Below are positions 8,106 through 16,979 of a stretch of 53,681 nucleotides of DNA, in pieces; the first letter of the stretch is position 1; the number at the start of each line of letters is the position of its first letter. The notes beneath the pieces were generated by a model. That model had not been told where the DNA came from, made no database searches, and saw nothing but the letters and a program-made list of their open reading frames with translations. Source of the DNA: Candidatus Babelota bacterium (GTDB lineage Bacteria > Babelota > Babeliae > Babelales > JABDEC01); the NCBI GenBank assembly GCA_013287265.1, contig JABDEC010000003.1, positions 1 to 53,681 on the forward strand, read 5' to 3'. A program made the position numbers and the translations under genes.

Positions 8106-9317
8106 TTAAAAATCACATTTAGTCCATTGTAATGGATCTACCTGAACTCCTTTTTCTCCGTCAAAAATTCTCATTTCCCAATGTAAATGTCTTCCCGTTG
8201 TATATCCAGTTGCTCCCATTGGTCCTACTGGGTTTCCTCGTTTTATTTTGTCGCCAATATTTATATTAGCAAATTTATCCAAATGAAATAATAGAGTAAA
8301 GATTCCCAAACCATGATCTATAACAACTGTATTTCCGCTTCGTGCAAATCTGTCTTTAATTACAACAATTCCATCTTGAGGAGCCCAAACTACAGAATTT
8401 CCGATAATGTCCACCGCTTTATGCATATAGAAACCTTTTTCCTGAGTTATTCGCTTCATTCCAAAATCGCATGTAACTTTTGTCATTTCCATCGGAATGT
8501 AAAATTCACCCTGCCATAATTTTTGCTTTGGAGATTTTCTATATAGACTTTCCATTTGAACTTCTAATTCGTCCTGTTTTACTCCTGCATCTGCTTCTGC
8601 TTTCACTTTTTCTGCATTAACATTTAATACGTGTTTTTTAAAGGGATATGGAATTATTTGAAATTTGCCTGCCAGTTTTACAGTATTTCCAGTCTTATCA
8701 ATAACTTCAATAGTAAATGGATATTCAAGAGGTGATTCTTCACAATCAACCGGAACAAAACATTCAAAAATTGAAGAAGATTTTGATTCCTGATAACAAT
8801 CATATGACTTTGAAAGTAATTTTATTTTAGCTTCCTTAATTTCTTTGTTTACCTGAAATTGTATATGCAATGTTCTTCCCTGAAATACTTTATAGTCCGC
8901 AGCTGGTCTTACAAATGCAGCTTGCAAAGGAGTATTATCAACATAAAAAGCAATTTGTTGTTGAGTTTTATTTTTGCTTATTGAACCATCAACTGCTTCA
9001 ACTTTTAACACATGTTTTCCATTTGGAAGTGATTTTGTTGGTAAAGGTAAAGGATGTTCAAATTCTTTTCTGTTAATTTTAAATTTATTAACTATTAATT
9101 TATTATCTAACCAAATAGATATGTCTGAAACTTTGTAGGAATCACTACCTTTTATTATGCACTGACAATCACCCTCATAATATCCATTTTCTTCAAGTCC
9201 ATAGACTGCTAATTCAGGAACACTCAAATCAAACAGGTAACTATAAGCAGTCCAACCTATCCAAAAACAAAGCAAAAATAAGATTGGCACAATAATTGTT
9301 TTAGGTCTTATGATCAT
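8106..9317 (-). CDS. M23-family peptidoglycan endopeptidase, membrane-anchored
   Basis: 403 residues; ATG 9315-9317 with GGAG upstream. One N-terminal membrane segment (IIVPILFLLCFWIGWTAY) anchors two Ig-like stretches (~30-225). A LytM/M23 catalytic domain (~270-395) follows. The zinc site is complete: HKAVD (His299, Asp303) and GRHLHWEM (His377, His379). It should cut peptide cross-links of peptidoglycan, probably making room for the envelope-spanning pilus apparatus encoded by the next three genes, which begin 22 bp downstream. This is the first gene of that operon. The extra beta domains before M23 may position it, as in known membrane-anchored M23 proteins. Confidence 0.9.
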   Translation of the reverse strand: MIIRPKTIIVPILFLLCFWIGWTAYSYLFDLSVPELAVYGLEENGYYEGDCQCIIKGSDSYKVSDISIWLDNKLIVNKFKINRKEFEHPLPLPTKSLPNGKHVLKVEAVDGSISKNKTQQQIAFYVDNTPLQAAFVRPAADYKVFQGRTLHIQFQVNKEIKEAKIKLLSKSYDCYQESKSSSIFECFVPVDCEESPLEYPFTIEVIDKTGNTVKLAGKFQIIPYPFKKHVLNVNAEKVKAEADAGVKQDELEVQMESLYRKSPKQKLWQGEFYIPMEMTKVTCDFGMKRITQEKGFYMHKAVDIIGNSVVWAPQDGIVVIKDRFARSGNTVVIDHGLGIFTLLFHLDKFANINIGDKIKRGNPVGPMGATGYTTGRHLHWEMRIFDGEKGVQVDPLQWTKCDF

Positions 9318-9368
9318 TATTTTCTCCGTAAAATTCTATTTTATTTGTTCCGTTATAGATTCAAAAAG

Positions 9369-9392
9369 GTCAAAAATTAACGTAATTTTGAC
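9369..9392. promoter_or_regulatory. Near-perfect palindrome between divergent operons
   Basis: Arms GTCAAAAATTA and TAATTTTGAC flank ACG, identical when reverse-complemented apart from one extra A in the left arm. It sits midway in the 197-bp gap between the M23-pilOPQ operon and uvrC, where a regulator could act on both. No flanking T-run argues for a terminator. Operator function is inference. Confidence 0.35.
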
Positions 9393-9514
9393 TTTAAATA
9401 TTTGTTAAACCTGCATTAAAATATAGATTTTTTTCATAGATCCGTAAATCAAAAAGTTCAGATTCATACAAAATCAGATTTGATTAATTTTTTAATTTCA
9501 ATTAGAATTTTAAT

Positions 9515-10795
9515 ATGGATAAAGAAAAAATAAAAACATTGCCAAAATTGCCCGGGATTTATCTGTTTAAAGATAAAGAAAATAATATAATTTATATCGG
9601 TAAAGCCAAATCTTTGCGCGACCGTGTAAGTAGTTATTTTCTTGATAACGATAAAGATTGGAAAGTAAAATTACTTCTTGAAGAAATTGATGATCTTGAA
9701 TATATAGTTACAAAATCAGAAGATGAGGCATCACTTCTTGAAGCTCAAATAATTCAGGAAAAAAAACCAAAATTTAATGTACTTTTAAAGGATGGTCAAC
9801 CTTTTATTTATTTTCTTTTTACAGAATTTGATATTAAGAGAGATAAAATCCCAGAATTAAAAATTGTTAGAAACAAAAAAGAAAAAGGAACATATTTTGG
9901 TCCATTTATTAGAAAACAGGAAGCAAGAAAAGTTCATGAATTTTTAGTGCGCAACTTTCAATTAATAATTTGTGGCAAAAAAATGCAAAATGGATGCATG
10001 GATTATCACTTAAATTTATGTTGCGGTAGTTGCAAAGATGATTTTAATTTACAAGACTACATTTTCAGATTAAATCTAGTAAAAGAACTTTTGAAAGGAA
10101 ATTACAACAAATTAACTCAAATAATTAAAGATGAAATTCTAAAATGTAATTTAACTCTTCAATTTGAAAGATCAAAAAAATTACATGATTATCTTTACAG
10201 CATGACAAAAGTTATAGAAGTAATGAAAACGCATTTTACTGAAAATAAATTTATAAAAGAAGTTGCATATGTTTCATCTGAAATGTCTAAACAAAAAATT
10301 CCTGCAACTTATATTGGTAAACAATTAAAAGAATTTTTAAAAATTGAAAAAGAACCAATTACAATTGATTGTTTTGATATTTCACATTTTCAAAGCAGAT
10401 TTATTGTCGGTTCTTGCATCAGATTTACAAATGGAATTCCTGAAAAAAATAAATTCAGAAGATTTAAAATTAAAAGTTTAGAAACTCAAAATGATTACGC
10501 TGCTTTACAAGAAATTGTCCAAAGAAGATATAAAAATACTAATGAACTTCCTGATTTAATTTTAATTGATGGAGGAAAAGGGCAATTAAACTCGGTAAAA
10601 ACATTGTTCCTAAACATTCCATTTATAAGTATTGCAAAAAAAGAAGAGATTCTTTTTAGCAATGAATTTAAAGATGGAATTCCTTTGGATATTAAAACTG
10701 AAGAAGGCAAATTATTGATCGCTCTTCGCGACTATGCCCATCATTTTGCTATAAGTTATCATAGACAAAGACAGCTTAAAAACGTCGTAATTTAA
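9515..10795 (+). CDS. uvrC: UvrC excinuclease subunit, short form without HhH tail
   Basis: UvrC cuts DNA on both sides of a lesion in UvrAB complexes. 426 residues, against roughly 560-610 in most bacteria. The GIY-YIG nuclease is intact (LPGIYLFKDKENNIIYIGKAKSLRDR, split by a short linker). A cysteine cluster (CGKKMQNGC, CCGSC) and a UVR-like helix pair (~200-225) follow. The RNase H-like nuclease keeps FDISHFQS, LIDGGKGQL and RDYAHHFAISYHR, where RDEAH is usual. The protein stops right after this motif, so the tandem helix-hairpin-helix domain is missing. No remnant of that domain lies in the next 100 bp, so this looks like real shortening. Confidence 0.92.
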   Translation: MDKEKIKTLPKLPGIYLFKDKENNIIYIGKAKSLRDRVSSYFLDNDKDWKVKLLLEEIDDLEYIVTKSEDEASLLEAQIIQEKKPKFNVLLKDGQPFIYFLFTEFDIKRDKIPELKIVRNKKEKGTYFGPFIRKQEARKVHEFLVRNFQLIICGKKMQNGCMDYHLNLCCGSCKDDFNLQDYIFRLNLVKELLKGNYNKLTQIIKDEILKCNLTLQFERSKKLHDYLYSMTKVIEVMKTHFTENKFIKEVAYVSSEMSKQKIPATYIGKQLKEFLKIEKEPITIDCFDISHFQSRFIVGSCIRFTNGIPEKNKFRRFKIKSLETQNDYAALQEIVQRRYKNTNELPDLILIDGGKGQLNSVKTLFLNIPFISIAKKEEILFSNEFKDGIPLDIKTEEGKLLIALRDYAHHFAISYHRQRQLKNVVI

Positions 10796-10849
10796 GCCAT
10801 TTTTACTAATTCTATCTGAATAAATTTCAACAAAATCTTAATAAAACCA

Positions 10850-10879
10850 TTGTTTTTCATATTTTGACTATGTTACTAT
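10850..10879 (+). promoter_or_regulatory. Predicted promoter of the small secreted protein array
   Basis: TTGTTT at 10850-10855, 18 bases, then TACTAT at 10874-10879 preceded by TG one base upstream (extended -10). The first gene of the array begins 19 bases further with AGGAGC as ribosome site. No other clear promoter lies between array members, so one transcript of about 3.3 kb is likely. Confidence 0.4.
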
Positions 10880-10898
10880 TATAAAAAATAGGAGCAAT

Positions 10899-11252
10899 AT
10901 GAAGAAATTAATTTTAATTTTAGCAATTTTATCGATTTATTCAGGTATTAAACCTGTTTCGTCTTTAAAAATTCGAAATGAAACAGGTTTTGATGCAAGA
11001 GGTTTATATTTTACTAGAGGTTCAAATAACAACGATTTTTCGGTTGCGAATGGCGAAACGATAGAAATAAATACAAATGGACCGGATATTATTAGCGTTG
11101 GTATGTATTCAGTTATTTCAGGTCATCAACCTTGCGGAATATACAGAGGCCAACAAACTTATAATCCTGACAAAAATTTTTATACTGCAAGACTAACAAA
11201 AAATATGAGAGAACCAAATAGATGTTTCGATTGGTATGTAGTTTTAAGATAA
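10899..11252 (+). CDS. Small secreted array protein 1
   Basis: 117 residues, first of nine tandem genes. Signal peptide MKKLILILAILSIYSGIKPVSS, then LKIRNETG, the 'K-I-x-N-x-T' first strand shared by most members. The rest is beta-rich and polar. It has two cysteines (HQPCGIY and NRCFDWYVVL); the C-terminal C-x-C of its neighbours is reduced to one Cys. AGGAGC precedes the ATG. The family is not one I recognise. Its signal peptide is the most diverged of the seven clearly related leaders. Confidence 0.8.
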   Translation: MKKLILILAILSIYSGIKPVSSLKIRNETGFDARGLYFTRGSNNNDFSVANGETIEINTNGPDIISVGMYSVISGHQPCGIYRGQQTYNPDKNFYTARLTKNMREPNRCFDWYVVLR

Positions 11253-11264
11253 GTGGAGAAAAAT

Positions 11265-11645
11265 ATGAAGAAATTAATATTAGTTTTAGCAATTTTATCA
11301 ATAAGTTTAAATATTGATGCTCAAAATCCGGAAAAAATTAAATTCATTAATAATACATCAATAACATTTAATGGTCAGTGGTGGCATAGTAAAGATATAC
11401 TATTTTTCACCATAAATCCAGGGGAACAAACAATAAATGTTCCCCCAGGATTTTATGGATTTTTAATAGCAGGCGATTATCAACATCCAGAACTCGGTAA
11501 ATGTTATATTAACGGTTCATCAAGTTTTTTCAATCCAAACAATAATAATCCTTTAGTAATGACGTATACTATTAATCTTTTAGACTGTGTACCTGTTACT
11601 AATTTGGCTGATTATCCATGTGCATGTAGAATAAGCATTCGATAA
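11265..11645 (+). CDS. Small secreted array protein 2
   Basis: 126 residues from ATG 11265. The GTG 12 bases upstream is part of the ribosome site GTGGAG and is not the start. Leader MKKLILVLAILSISLNIDA is nearly the family consensus. Mature part: KIKFINNTSITF, a glycine- and proline-rich middle (PGEQTINVPPGFYGF), then TYTINLLDC and PCACRISIR. Four cysteines at family positions suggest two disulfides, as expected of an exported protein. It follows gene 1 by 12 bp, filled entirely by the ribosome site. Confidence 0.8.
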   Translation: MKKLILVLAILSISLNIDAQNPEKIKFINNTSITFNGQWWHSKDILFFTINPGEQTINVPPGFYGFLIAGDYQHPELGKCYINGSSSFFNPNNNNPLVMTYTINLLDCVPVTNLADYPCACRISIR

Positions 11646-11666
11646 TTATGTAAAAATGGAGAAAAT

Positions 11667-12092
11667 ATGAAAAAATTAATTTTGGTTTTAGGAATTTTAT
11701 CAATAAGTTTAAAAATTAGTGCTCAAACAGAAGGTCGTAAAGTCAGAATTAAAAACAATACAAGAGCCTTTATCGAATTACATTTTAGTCCATCTTTTGG
11801 TAGGCCTATTGAATTATCAAGAAGGATTCCTGTGGGTCTTGAATCTGAAATTAATTTAAAAGAAAATACAAATTATTGGGTACAAACTCGAATTGACGCT
11901 GCGCCTCAAGGACCAAATCTGAGTCCAGAAAAACCTGAAATTACCAGTGACACATGTAATTATAATATAGGTACATATGGAGGAACTGAACTTCCAATTA
12001 ATCATGAAAGATTCGTTTTAAATGCTTTTGAATGCTTTGGCGTGGGTTCTACTGGTTATTGTAATTGCCCGATGACTCTAGAAAGATCGTAA
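11667..12092 (+). CDS. Small secreted array protein 3
   Basis: 141 residues, the longest member. Leader MKKLILVLGILSISLKISA; mature part begins EGRKVRIKNNTRAFIELHF. EINLKENTNYW is shared almost word for word with protein 7 (EINLRENDNYF). Four family cysteines: DTCNYN, FECFG, YCNC. TGGAGAAAAT precedes the ATG as in other members. Function unknown; the layout suggests a small disulfide-bonded beta-sandwich. Confidence 0.8.
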   Translation: MKKLILVLGILSISLKISAQTEGRKVRIKNNTRAFIELHFSPSFGRPIELSRRIPVGLESEINLKENTNYWVQTRIDAAPQGPNLSPEKPEITSDTCNYNIGTYGGTELPINHERFVLNAFECFGVGSTGYCNCPMTLERS

Positions 12093-12111
12093 TTAAAAAT
12101 GGAGAGAATTT

Positions 12112-12480
12112 ATGAAGAAGTTATTATTAGTTTTAGCAATTTTGTCGATAAGTTCAAAAATGTTCTCAAGAACAGTTAATGTCTTTAATCCATTTAATGG
12201 AAGAATTCAACTTGTTGTTGATGGCAGAAATTATAATTTAATTCCTGCAAAACAAACTTCAAATATAAATATCGGGTCTTACGCACAAATATTTATCACA
12301 ACGGATAATGAAAATTTAAAACCCGATGAAATTCCAGCAAAAACATGTACTTATACATCTGAAGGCCAACGTTTTCAATTTACTGAATCAAATAGATATA
12401 TTATTAGACTAGATAAATGTATTGAATCAATGGCTCCGGGTGGATGTACTTGTTTTTTTAGACTTGAACCGAGACCATAA
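12112..12480 (+). CDS. Small secreted array protein 4
   Basis: 122 residues. Leader MKKLLLVLAILSISSKMFS, mature start RTVNVFNPFNGRIQLVV, end RYIIRLDKC then GGCTCFFRLEP. It keeps the four-cysteine pattern C-x-Y ... L-x-x-C ... C-x-C. The ribosome site is GGAGAG, slightly further from the ATG than in neighbours. Not recognised outside this array. Confidence 0.8.
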   Translation: MKKLLLVLAILSISSKMFSRTVNVFNPFNGRIQLVVDGRNYNLIPAKQTSNINIGSYAQIFITTDNENLKPDEIPAKTCTYTSEGQRFQFTESNRYIIRLDKCIESMAPGGCTCFFRLEPRP

Positions 12481-12492
12481 ATTGGAGAAAAT

Positions 12493-12843
12493 ATGAAAAA
12501 ATTATTTTTAATTTTAACATTTTTATCAGTAAGTTTAGAAACGAATAGTAAGATTATTACGTTCAATAATAATACAAGATTCAAAAATTTGAGTGGTGCA
12601 TTTTCAACTGACATTTCTGAATTTTATACATATTTTAAAATTAATGGGCCTTCAACATCTATTCAAATTCCTGACAACATTTCAGAACTTGCTATTTTTT
12701 ATCCTGAACAACCCCCTAAAGAATGTGTTCATACGAATGGTGTTGCGCTGACTTATAATAATGAAGATATTTTAGATATAAATGAAATTAAGGAAGATTG
12801 TGATTCATCGCGATGTTTACTTTGTAAATTAACAATCACATAA
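12493..12843 (+). CDS. Small secreted array protein 5
   Basis: 116 residues. Leader MKKLFLILTFLSVSLETNS, mature start KIITFNNNTRFKNLSG, end IKEDC then SRCLLCKLTIT. Here the terminal pair is C-x-x-C rather than C-x-C. Twelve bases separate it from gene 4, containing TTGGAGAAAAT. Confidence 0.78.
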   Translation: MKKLFLILTFLSVSLETNSKIITFNNNTRFKNLSGAFSTDISEFYTYFKINGPSTSIQIPDNISELAIFYPEQPPKECVHTNGVALTYNNEDILDINEIKEDCDSSRCLLCKLTIT

Positions 12844-12866
12844 ACTTTTTAAGAAAAGGAGAAAAC

Positions 12867-13175
12867 ATGAAGAAAATAATATTTTTTATAATTATATTTA
12901 CAACAAAACAAATACTTTCTGTTAATTGTTGTAATATACGCAATTCAACAAAAAAATTTTCGATTTCGGTCATGGTAAAACGCGATAAAATTAATATAGA
13001 TCAAGGCACAGCCAGAACAGTTTGCGCTCCATATGATTCAAATATTGTTCAATTGCTAATTGTTAATGACTCAAATCCAGATTTTGGAAAAATAGTTATT
13101 AATAATCCAAAAAAAGATTCTTATGAAATTGGTTGTGATTGGATTGAAAACTTCTGCGCACTCACTTTACTATGA
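12867..13175 (+). CDS. Small secreted array protein 6, diverged
   Basis: 102 residues. The leader MKKIIFFIIIFTTKQILS differs from the family consensus, but the mature start CCNIRNSTKKFSISVMV fits the N-x-T strand and the end IGCDWIENFCALTLL fits a reduced cysteine pattern. AGGAGAAAAC precedes the ATG. It sits in the middle of the array and shares the operon spacing, so I read it as an old or fast-changing member. Confidence 0.72.
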   Translation: MKKIIFFIIIFTTKQILSVNCCNIRNSTKKFSISVMVKRDKINIDQGTARTVCAPYDSNIVQLLIVNDSNPDFGKIVINNPKKDSYEIGCDWIENFCALTLL

Positions 13176-13200
13176 ATAGAAAAATAAGAATGGAGAAAAT

Positions 13201-13569
13201 ATGAAGAAATTATTTTTAGTTTTAGCAATTTTATCAGTAAGTTTAAAAATCGACTGTCAAGGCAGAAAAATTAAAATAAAAAATAATGCTAAAATTGCAC
13301 TCAGTTTTGTGTTTACACAACAGAATAATGCTGGATCATATTATCATTATCAAACATTGCCTGTGGGTGAATCTGAAATTAATTTGCGTGAAAATGATAA
13401 TTATTTCCTATTTACGGATGTAAATAAAATAAATCGAGATACAGATAATTGCTTATATTCTTTTCCTGTAGCTCCGTTTTTACCAGTTAATCAGAATGAA
13501 TTTGTTATAAATATTTCTGAATGCAAACCGTCTGACATTGAAAAATGTTGGTGTAGATTAATATTTTAG
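13201..13569 (+). CDS. Small secreted array protein 7
   Basis: 122 residues. Leader MKKLFLVLAILSVSLKIDC is almost identical to those of proteins 2, 3 and 9, also at DNA level. Mature part: GRKIKIKNNAKIALSFVF, then SEINLRENDNYF, which closely matches protein 3, then DNCLYS, NISECKPS and KCWCRLIF. Proteins 3 and 7 are the closest pair by mature sequence, although they are not adjacent. Confidence 0.8.
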   Translation: MKKLFLVLAILSVSLKIDCQGRKIKIKNNAKIALSFVFTQQNNAGSYYHYQTLPVGESEINLRENDNYFLFTDVNKINRDTDNCLYSFPVAPFLPVNQNEFVINISECKPSDIEKCWCRLIF

Positions 13570-13591
13570 AAGTAATAAAAAAAGGGGATTT

Positions 13592-13852
13592 ATGAAGAAA
13601 TTAATTTTTTTAATACTTTCAATTTTTATTTCATCAAATTATTTAGTTTCAAAAGCATATCAATATCCTAATTGTCCAGATTATCCCGGTATTTGGACGA
13701 GTGGGTTTGGTTGTCACAAGCCTGACTCAACACATTGTGAAAGAATCTGCAAACAACAAGGTGCAGTTGATTCCTGTTTTGGAATTCCAGACTGGGTTGG
13801 TCAATGTAATACAATAGCCGATTTACATTGTGCATGTAGATTTAGGTCCTAA
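13592..13852 (+). CDS. Small secreted array protein 8, cysteine-rich
   Basis: 86 residues, the shortest member and the most unusual. Signal peptide MKKLIFLILSIFISSNYLVSKA. The mature part has eight cysteines (CPDYPG, GCHKPDSTHCERICKQQG, DSCFG, GQCNT, HCACRF), lacks the N-x-T strand, and resembles a small disulfide knot. Only the end HCACRFRS and the leader start tie it to the array. It may be a replaced mature domain behind a family leader. The ribosome site is GGGGAT instead of GGAGAA. Confidence 0.75.
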   Translation: MKKLIFLILSIFISSNYLVSKAYQYPNCPDYPGIWTSGFGCHKPDSTHCERICKQQGAVDSCFGIPDWVGQCNTIADLHCACRFRS

Positions 13853-13870
13853 TAATTAATGGAGCTATTT

Positions 13871-14206
13871 ATGAAGAAATTATTTTTAGTATTGGCAATT
13901 TTATCAGTAAGTTTTAAGATTAGTGCAATATATAATAGAATTCAGTTTGATAATTTAACTAAGATGACGGTTAAACTTGAATGGAAAGATTCGTCCGGAA
14001 ATATTCGCAGTATCGACAGGCATCCTAGTTTTTCAACTTTAGGGACTGGTGAAAAAGAAATTAAAAGCATAAATTTATCGCTGAAGAATTGTCCTCAAGT
14101 ATCAACAGGGTGGTGGGATCCAAGAAAACAACTAAGATATAACATTAATTTAGTGGACCAAAATTGTGGTCAAAATCCATGTAGTTGCACATTAAGAGTG
14201 GATTAA
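13871..14206 (+). CDS. Small secreted array protein 9
   Basis: 111 residues from ATG 13871; the in-frame ATG 12 bases upstream overlaps the ribosome site GGAG. Leader MKKLFLVLAILSVSFKISA, mature start NRIQFDNLTKMTVKLEW, then KNCPQVSTGWW, NLVDQNC and PCSCTLRVD. Four cysteines at family positions. Last intact gene before clpB, followed at 14211 by an orphan copy of the GGAGAGAAA spacer without a gene. Confidence 0.8.
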   Translation: MKKLFLVLAILSVSFKISAIYNRIQFDNLTKMTVKLEWKDSSGNIRSIDRHPSFSTLGTGEKEIKSINLSLKNCPQVSTGWWDPRKQLRYNINLVDQNCGQNPCSCTLRVD

Positions 14207-14282
14207 TTAAAATGGAGAGAAAAACTCGAATAAGCAAGATAAAATCCAATAAAAATTCTTCAAAATCCCCAATCAATTAGGC

Positions 14283-14300
14283 TATACTAGTAATTGGAGG
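14283..14300 (+). promoter_or_regulatory. clpB -10 box and ribosome binding site
   Basis: TATACT at 14283-14288 is a good -10 box; TTCAAA at 14259-14264 is a weak -35 with 18-base spacing. GGAGG at 14296-14300 lies five bases before ATG 14306 and decides that start over the in-frame TTG 14294. I see no CIRCE inverted repeat, so no sign of HrcA control. Confidence 0.5.
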
Positions 14301-14305
14301 GAATC

Positions 14306-16864
14306 ATGAATCCGGAAAATTTTACTAATGCCAGCCAGGAATTACTAAATAAAAGCGTTAATATTGCAATGGAATATAAAAATCCAGCATTATTGCCTTT
14401 ACATACTTTATTTGCGGGATTAGAAAATGAATTTTGCGCAACTATTTTTCAGGCATTATCAATTCCAATTGATCAACTAGCTTTAATAACTCAAGATGAA
14501 ATTCAGAGATTACCAAAAGTTCAGGGTGCTCAGATTGCAATGGATTTTTCCATGCAAGAATTTTTAACTAATTTGCAAAAAGAAGCTGATTCTTTAAATG
14601 ACTCTTATATAAGTCTTGAGCATTTTATAATTGGCTGGGCGTCAACTTATAATTTACCCAATTCGATTAAGCAATTTTTTAACAGATTTAATTTTACAAA
14701 AGAAAAAGTTCTCAGCTACATTCAAAATATTAGAAAAGGCAAAACTGTGAAAGAAAAAGGCGCTGAATCAAAATATCAAATTTTAGAAAAATATACGCGC
14801 GATTTAACAAAACTTGCTGAACAAGGCAAATTAGACCCGGTAATTGGAAGAGATGAAGAAATAAGACGTGTAATTCAAATTTTGTCACGACGAACAAAAA
14901 ATAATCCTGTTTTAATTGGTGACCCCGGCGTTGGTAAAACTGCAATTGTAGAAGGGATTGCACAAAGAATTATAAATAAAGATGTTCCTGAAAATTTACA
15001 AAAAAGCAAAATTCTGTCATTAGATTTAGGCCTCTTGATTGCTGGAGCAAAGTATCAAGGTGAATTTGAAGATAGATTAAAAGGTGTTTTAAAAGCTATC
15101 GAAGAATCAGAAAATCCAATAATTTTATTTATTGATGAACTTCACATGCTTGTCGGTGCTGGAGCAGCTGGCGGTGGAATGGATGCATCTAATTTATTAA
15201 AACCTGCACTTGCAAGAGGAGATTTGCATTGCATTGGCGCAACAACGTTAGCAGAATTTAAAAAATATATAGAAAAAGATGCAGCGCTTGAACGTAGATT
15301 CCAAAAAGTCTTAGTTGAAGAACCAACAGTTGAAGATACAATTTCAATCTTGCGTGGATTAAAAGAACGTTACGAATTGCATCATGGAATTAGAATTAAA
15401 GATCAGGCATTAGTTTTTGCAGCAAAATCTGCTGCACAATATATTCACGACCGATTTTTACCCGATAAAGCAATTGATTTAGTTGATGAAGCAGCTGCAA
15501 TGGTAAAAATGGCAATAAGTTCAAAACCCGAAGACATTGATAAATTAGAAAGAAAGATCAATCAATTAGAAATTGAAAAAGTTGCATTATCAAAAGAAAA
15601 AGAAAATGGAGCAAAAGAAAGATTAAAAGAGCTTGAAAAAGAATTAGCAAATTTAAAAGAGCAATATCAAATTTTAATCAGCAGATGGAAAGCTGAAAAA
15701 GCACCCTTAGAAAAAATTAATAAATTAAAAGAACAAATTGAAAATGCAAATTATAAATATCAACAAGCAGTGCGTGAAGGTGATTTTGCAAAAGCTTCTG
15801 AAATTAAATATGGTACATCAGTAAAATTAGAAACAGAACTTAAAAAAGAACAAGAAAAATTAAAATCTTTAAAAACAAATATTATTAAAGAAGAAGTTGA
15901 TGAAAATGATATTGCAATTGTTCTTTCTCGTTGGACAAAAATTCCAGTTGAAAAATTAAAAGAAAGTGAAAAAGAAAAATTATTAAATATGGCCAATATT
16001 TTAAAAGAAAGAGTTATTGGTCAGGATGATGCAATAGAACAAATTACTCATGCAATTCAAATTCACAGAGCAGGTTTAACAGCTGCAAATAAACCAATCG
16101 GTTCATTTTTATTTTTAGGACCAACAGGTGTTGGAAAAACAGAAGTAGCAAAAACTTTAGCAGATTTTTTATTTAATGATCCACAGGATTTAATTCGAAT
16201 TGATATGTCCGAGTATATGGAAAAACATGCAGTTGCAAGATTAATTGGGGCGCCACCGGGTTATGTTGGCTACGAAGAAGGTGGACAATTAACTGAAGCC
16301 GTAAGACGAAAACCTTATAGCGCTGTTTTATTTGATGAAATTGAAAAAGCTCATCCGGATGTCTTTAATATATTTCTACAAATTCTTGATGAAGGCATGT
16401 TAACTGATGGACAAGGAAAACATGTTTCTTTTAAAAATTGCATCATTATAATGACATCAAATATTGGAGCGCAATTAATTTTAGAAGCTGGCAAATTAAC
16501 TGAAAAAGTAAAAAATGAAATTGAAAAAATACTGCAGAAAACTTTTAAGCCCGAATTTTTAAATAGAATTGATTCGATAATATTTTTTAAAAATTTAACA
16601 GAAAAAGACGTTGAAAAAATTGCAGAAATACAAATTAATGAATTAAAAAATAGAATTTTAGAAAAAGGTATAAAAGTTACAATTTCTGATAAGGTTATAG
16701 AAAAAGTGGCAAAAGAAGGTTATGTTCCAGAATTTGGAGCAAGACCATTAAAAAGGGTTATCCAAAAAGAAATTTTAACCCCAATTTCTCAATTTATAAT
16801 CAAAAATCCAGAGATTAAAGATATCAATATTGGCCTGAAAAATGACCAGATCATTATATCATAA
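14306..16864 (+). CDS. clpB: ClpB disaggregase, AAA+ chaperone
   Basis: 852 residues, normal for ClpB. It threads aggregated proteins through a hexameric pore, working with DnaK. Order: Clp N-domain (~1-145); first AAA+ module with [13 protein letters not shown] near 206 and LFIDELHML; long M-domain coiled coil (~400-520) that separates ClpB from ClpA/C; second AAA+ with [12 protein letters not shown] near 605, [14 protein letters not shown] and the GARPLKR sensor 2. All catalytic motifs are intact. It has its own -10 box, but transcription from the secreted array could also read in, because I see no terminator between them. Confidence 0.97.
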   Translation: MNPENFTNASQELLNKSVNIAMEYKNPALLPLHTLFAGLENEFCATIFQALSIPIDQLALITQDEIQRLPKVQGAQIAMDFSMQEFLTNLQKEADSLNDSYISLEHFIIGWASTYNLPNSIKQFFNRFNFTKEKVLSYIQNIRKGKTVKEKGAESKYQILEKYTRDLTKLAEQGKLDPVIGRDEEIRRVIQILSRRTKNNPVLIGDPGVGKTAIVEGIAQRIINKDVPENLQKSKILSLDLGLLIAGAKYQGEFEDRLKGVLKAIEESENPIILFIDELHMLVGAGAAGGGMDASNLLKPALARGDLHCIGATTLAEFKKYIEKDAALERRFQKVLVEEPTVEDTISILRGLKERYELHHGIRIKDQALVFAAKSAAQYIHDRFLPDKAIDLVDEAAAMVKMAISSKPEDIDKLERKINQLEIEKVALSKEKENGAKERLKELEKELANLKEQYQILISRWKAEKAPLEKINKLKEQIENANYKYQQAVREGDFAKASEIKYGTSVKLETELKKEQEKLKSLKTNIIKEEVDENDIAIVLSRWTKIPVEKLKESEKEKLLNMANILKERVIGQDDAIEQITHAIQIHRAGLTAANKPIGSFLFLGPTGVGKTEVAKTLADFLFNDPQDLIRIDMSEYMEKHAVARLIGAPPGYVGYEEGGQLTEAVRRKPYSAVLFDEIEKAHPDVFNIFLQILDEGMLTDGQGKHVSFKNCIIIMTSNIGAQLILEAGKLTEKVKNEIEKILQKTFKPEFLNRIDSIIFFKNLTEKDVEKIAEIQINELKNRILEKGIKVTISDKVIEKVAKEGYVPEFGARPLKRVIQKEILTPISQFIIKNPEIKDINIGLKNDQIIIS

Positions 16865-16979
16865 TTTCCCCTGTTTACATCTGTATTTTCAATAATTTCA
16901 GCCTGAAAATAACGACTTGTAATAATTTTATAATTTGTTATTCTTGTATTAAATAACTACTTAAAAATAATGAGATTTT

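Noticed and set aside
14220-14305. CIRCE or sigma-32 heat-shock control of clpB
   Set aside because: No TTAGCACTC/GAGTGCTAA repeat and no properly spaced CTTGAAA/CCCCAT pair; only an ordinary -10 box is visible.
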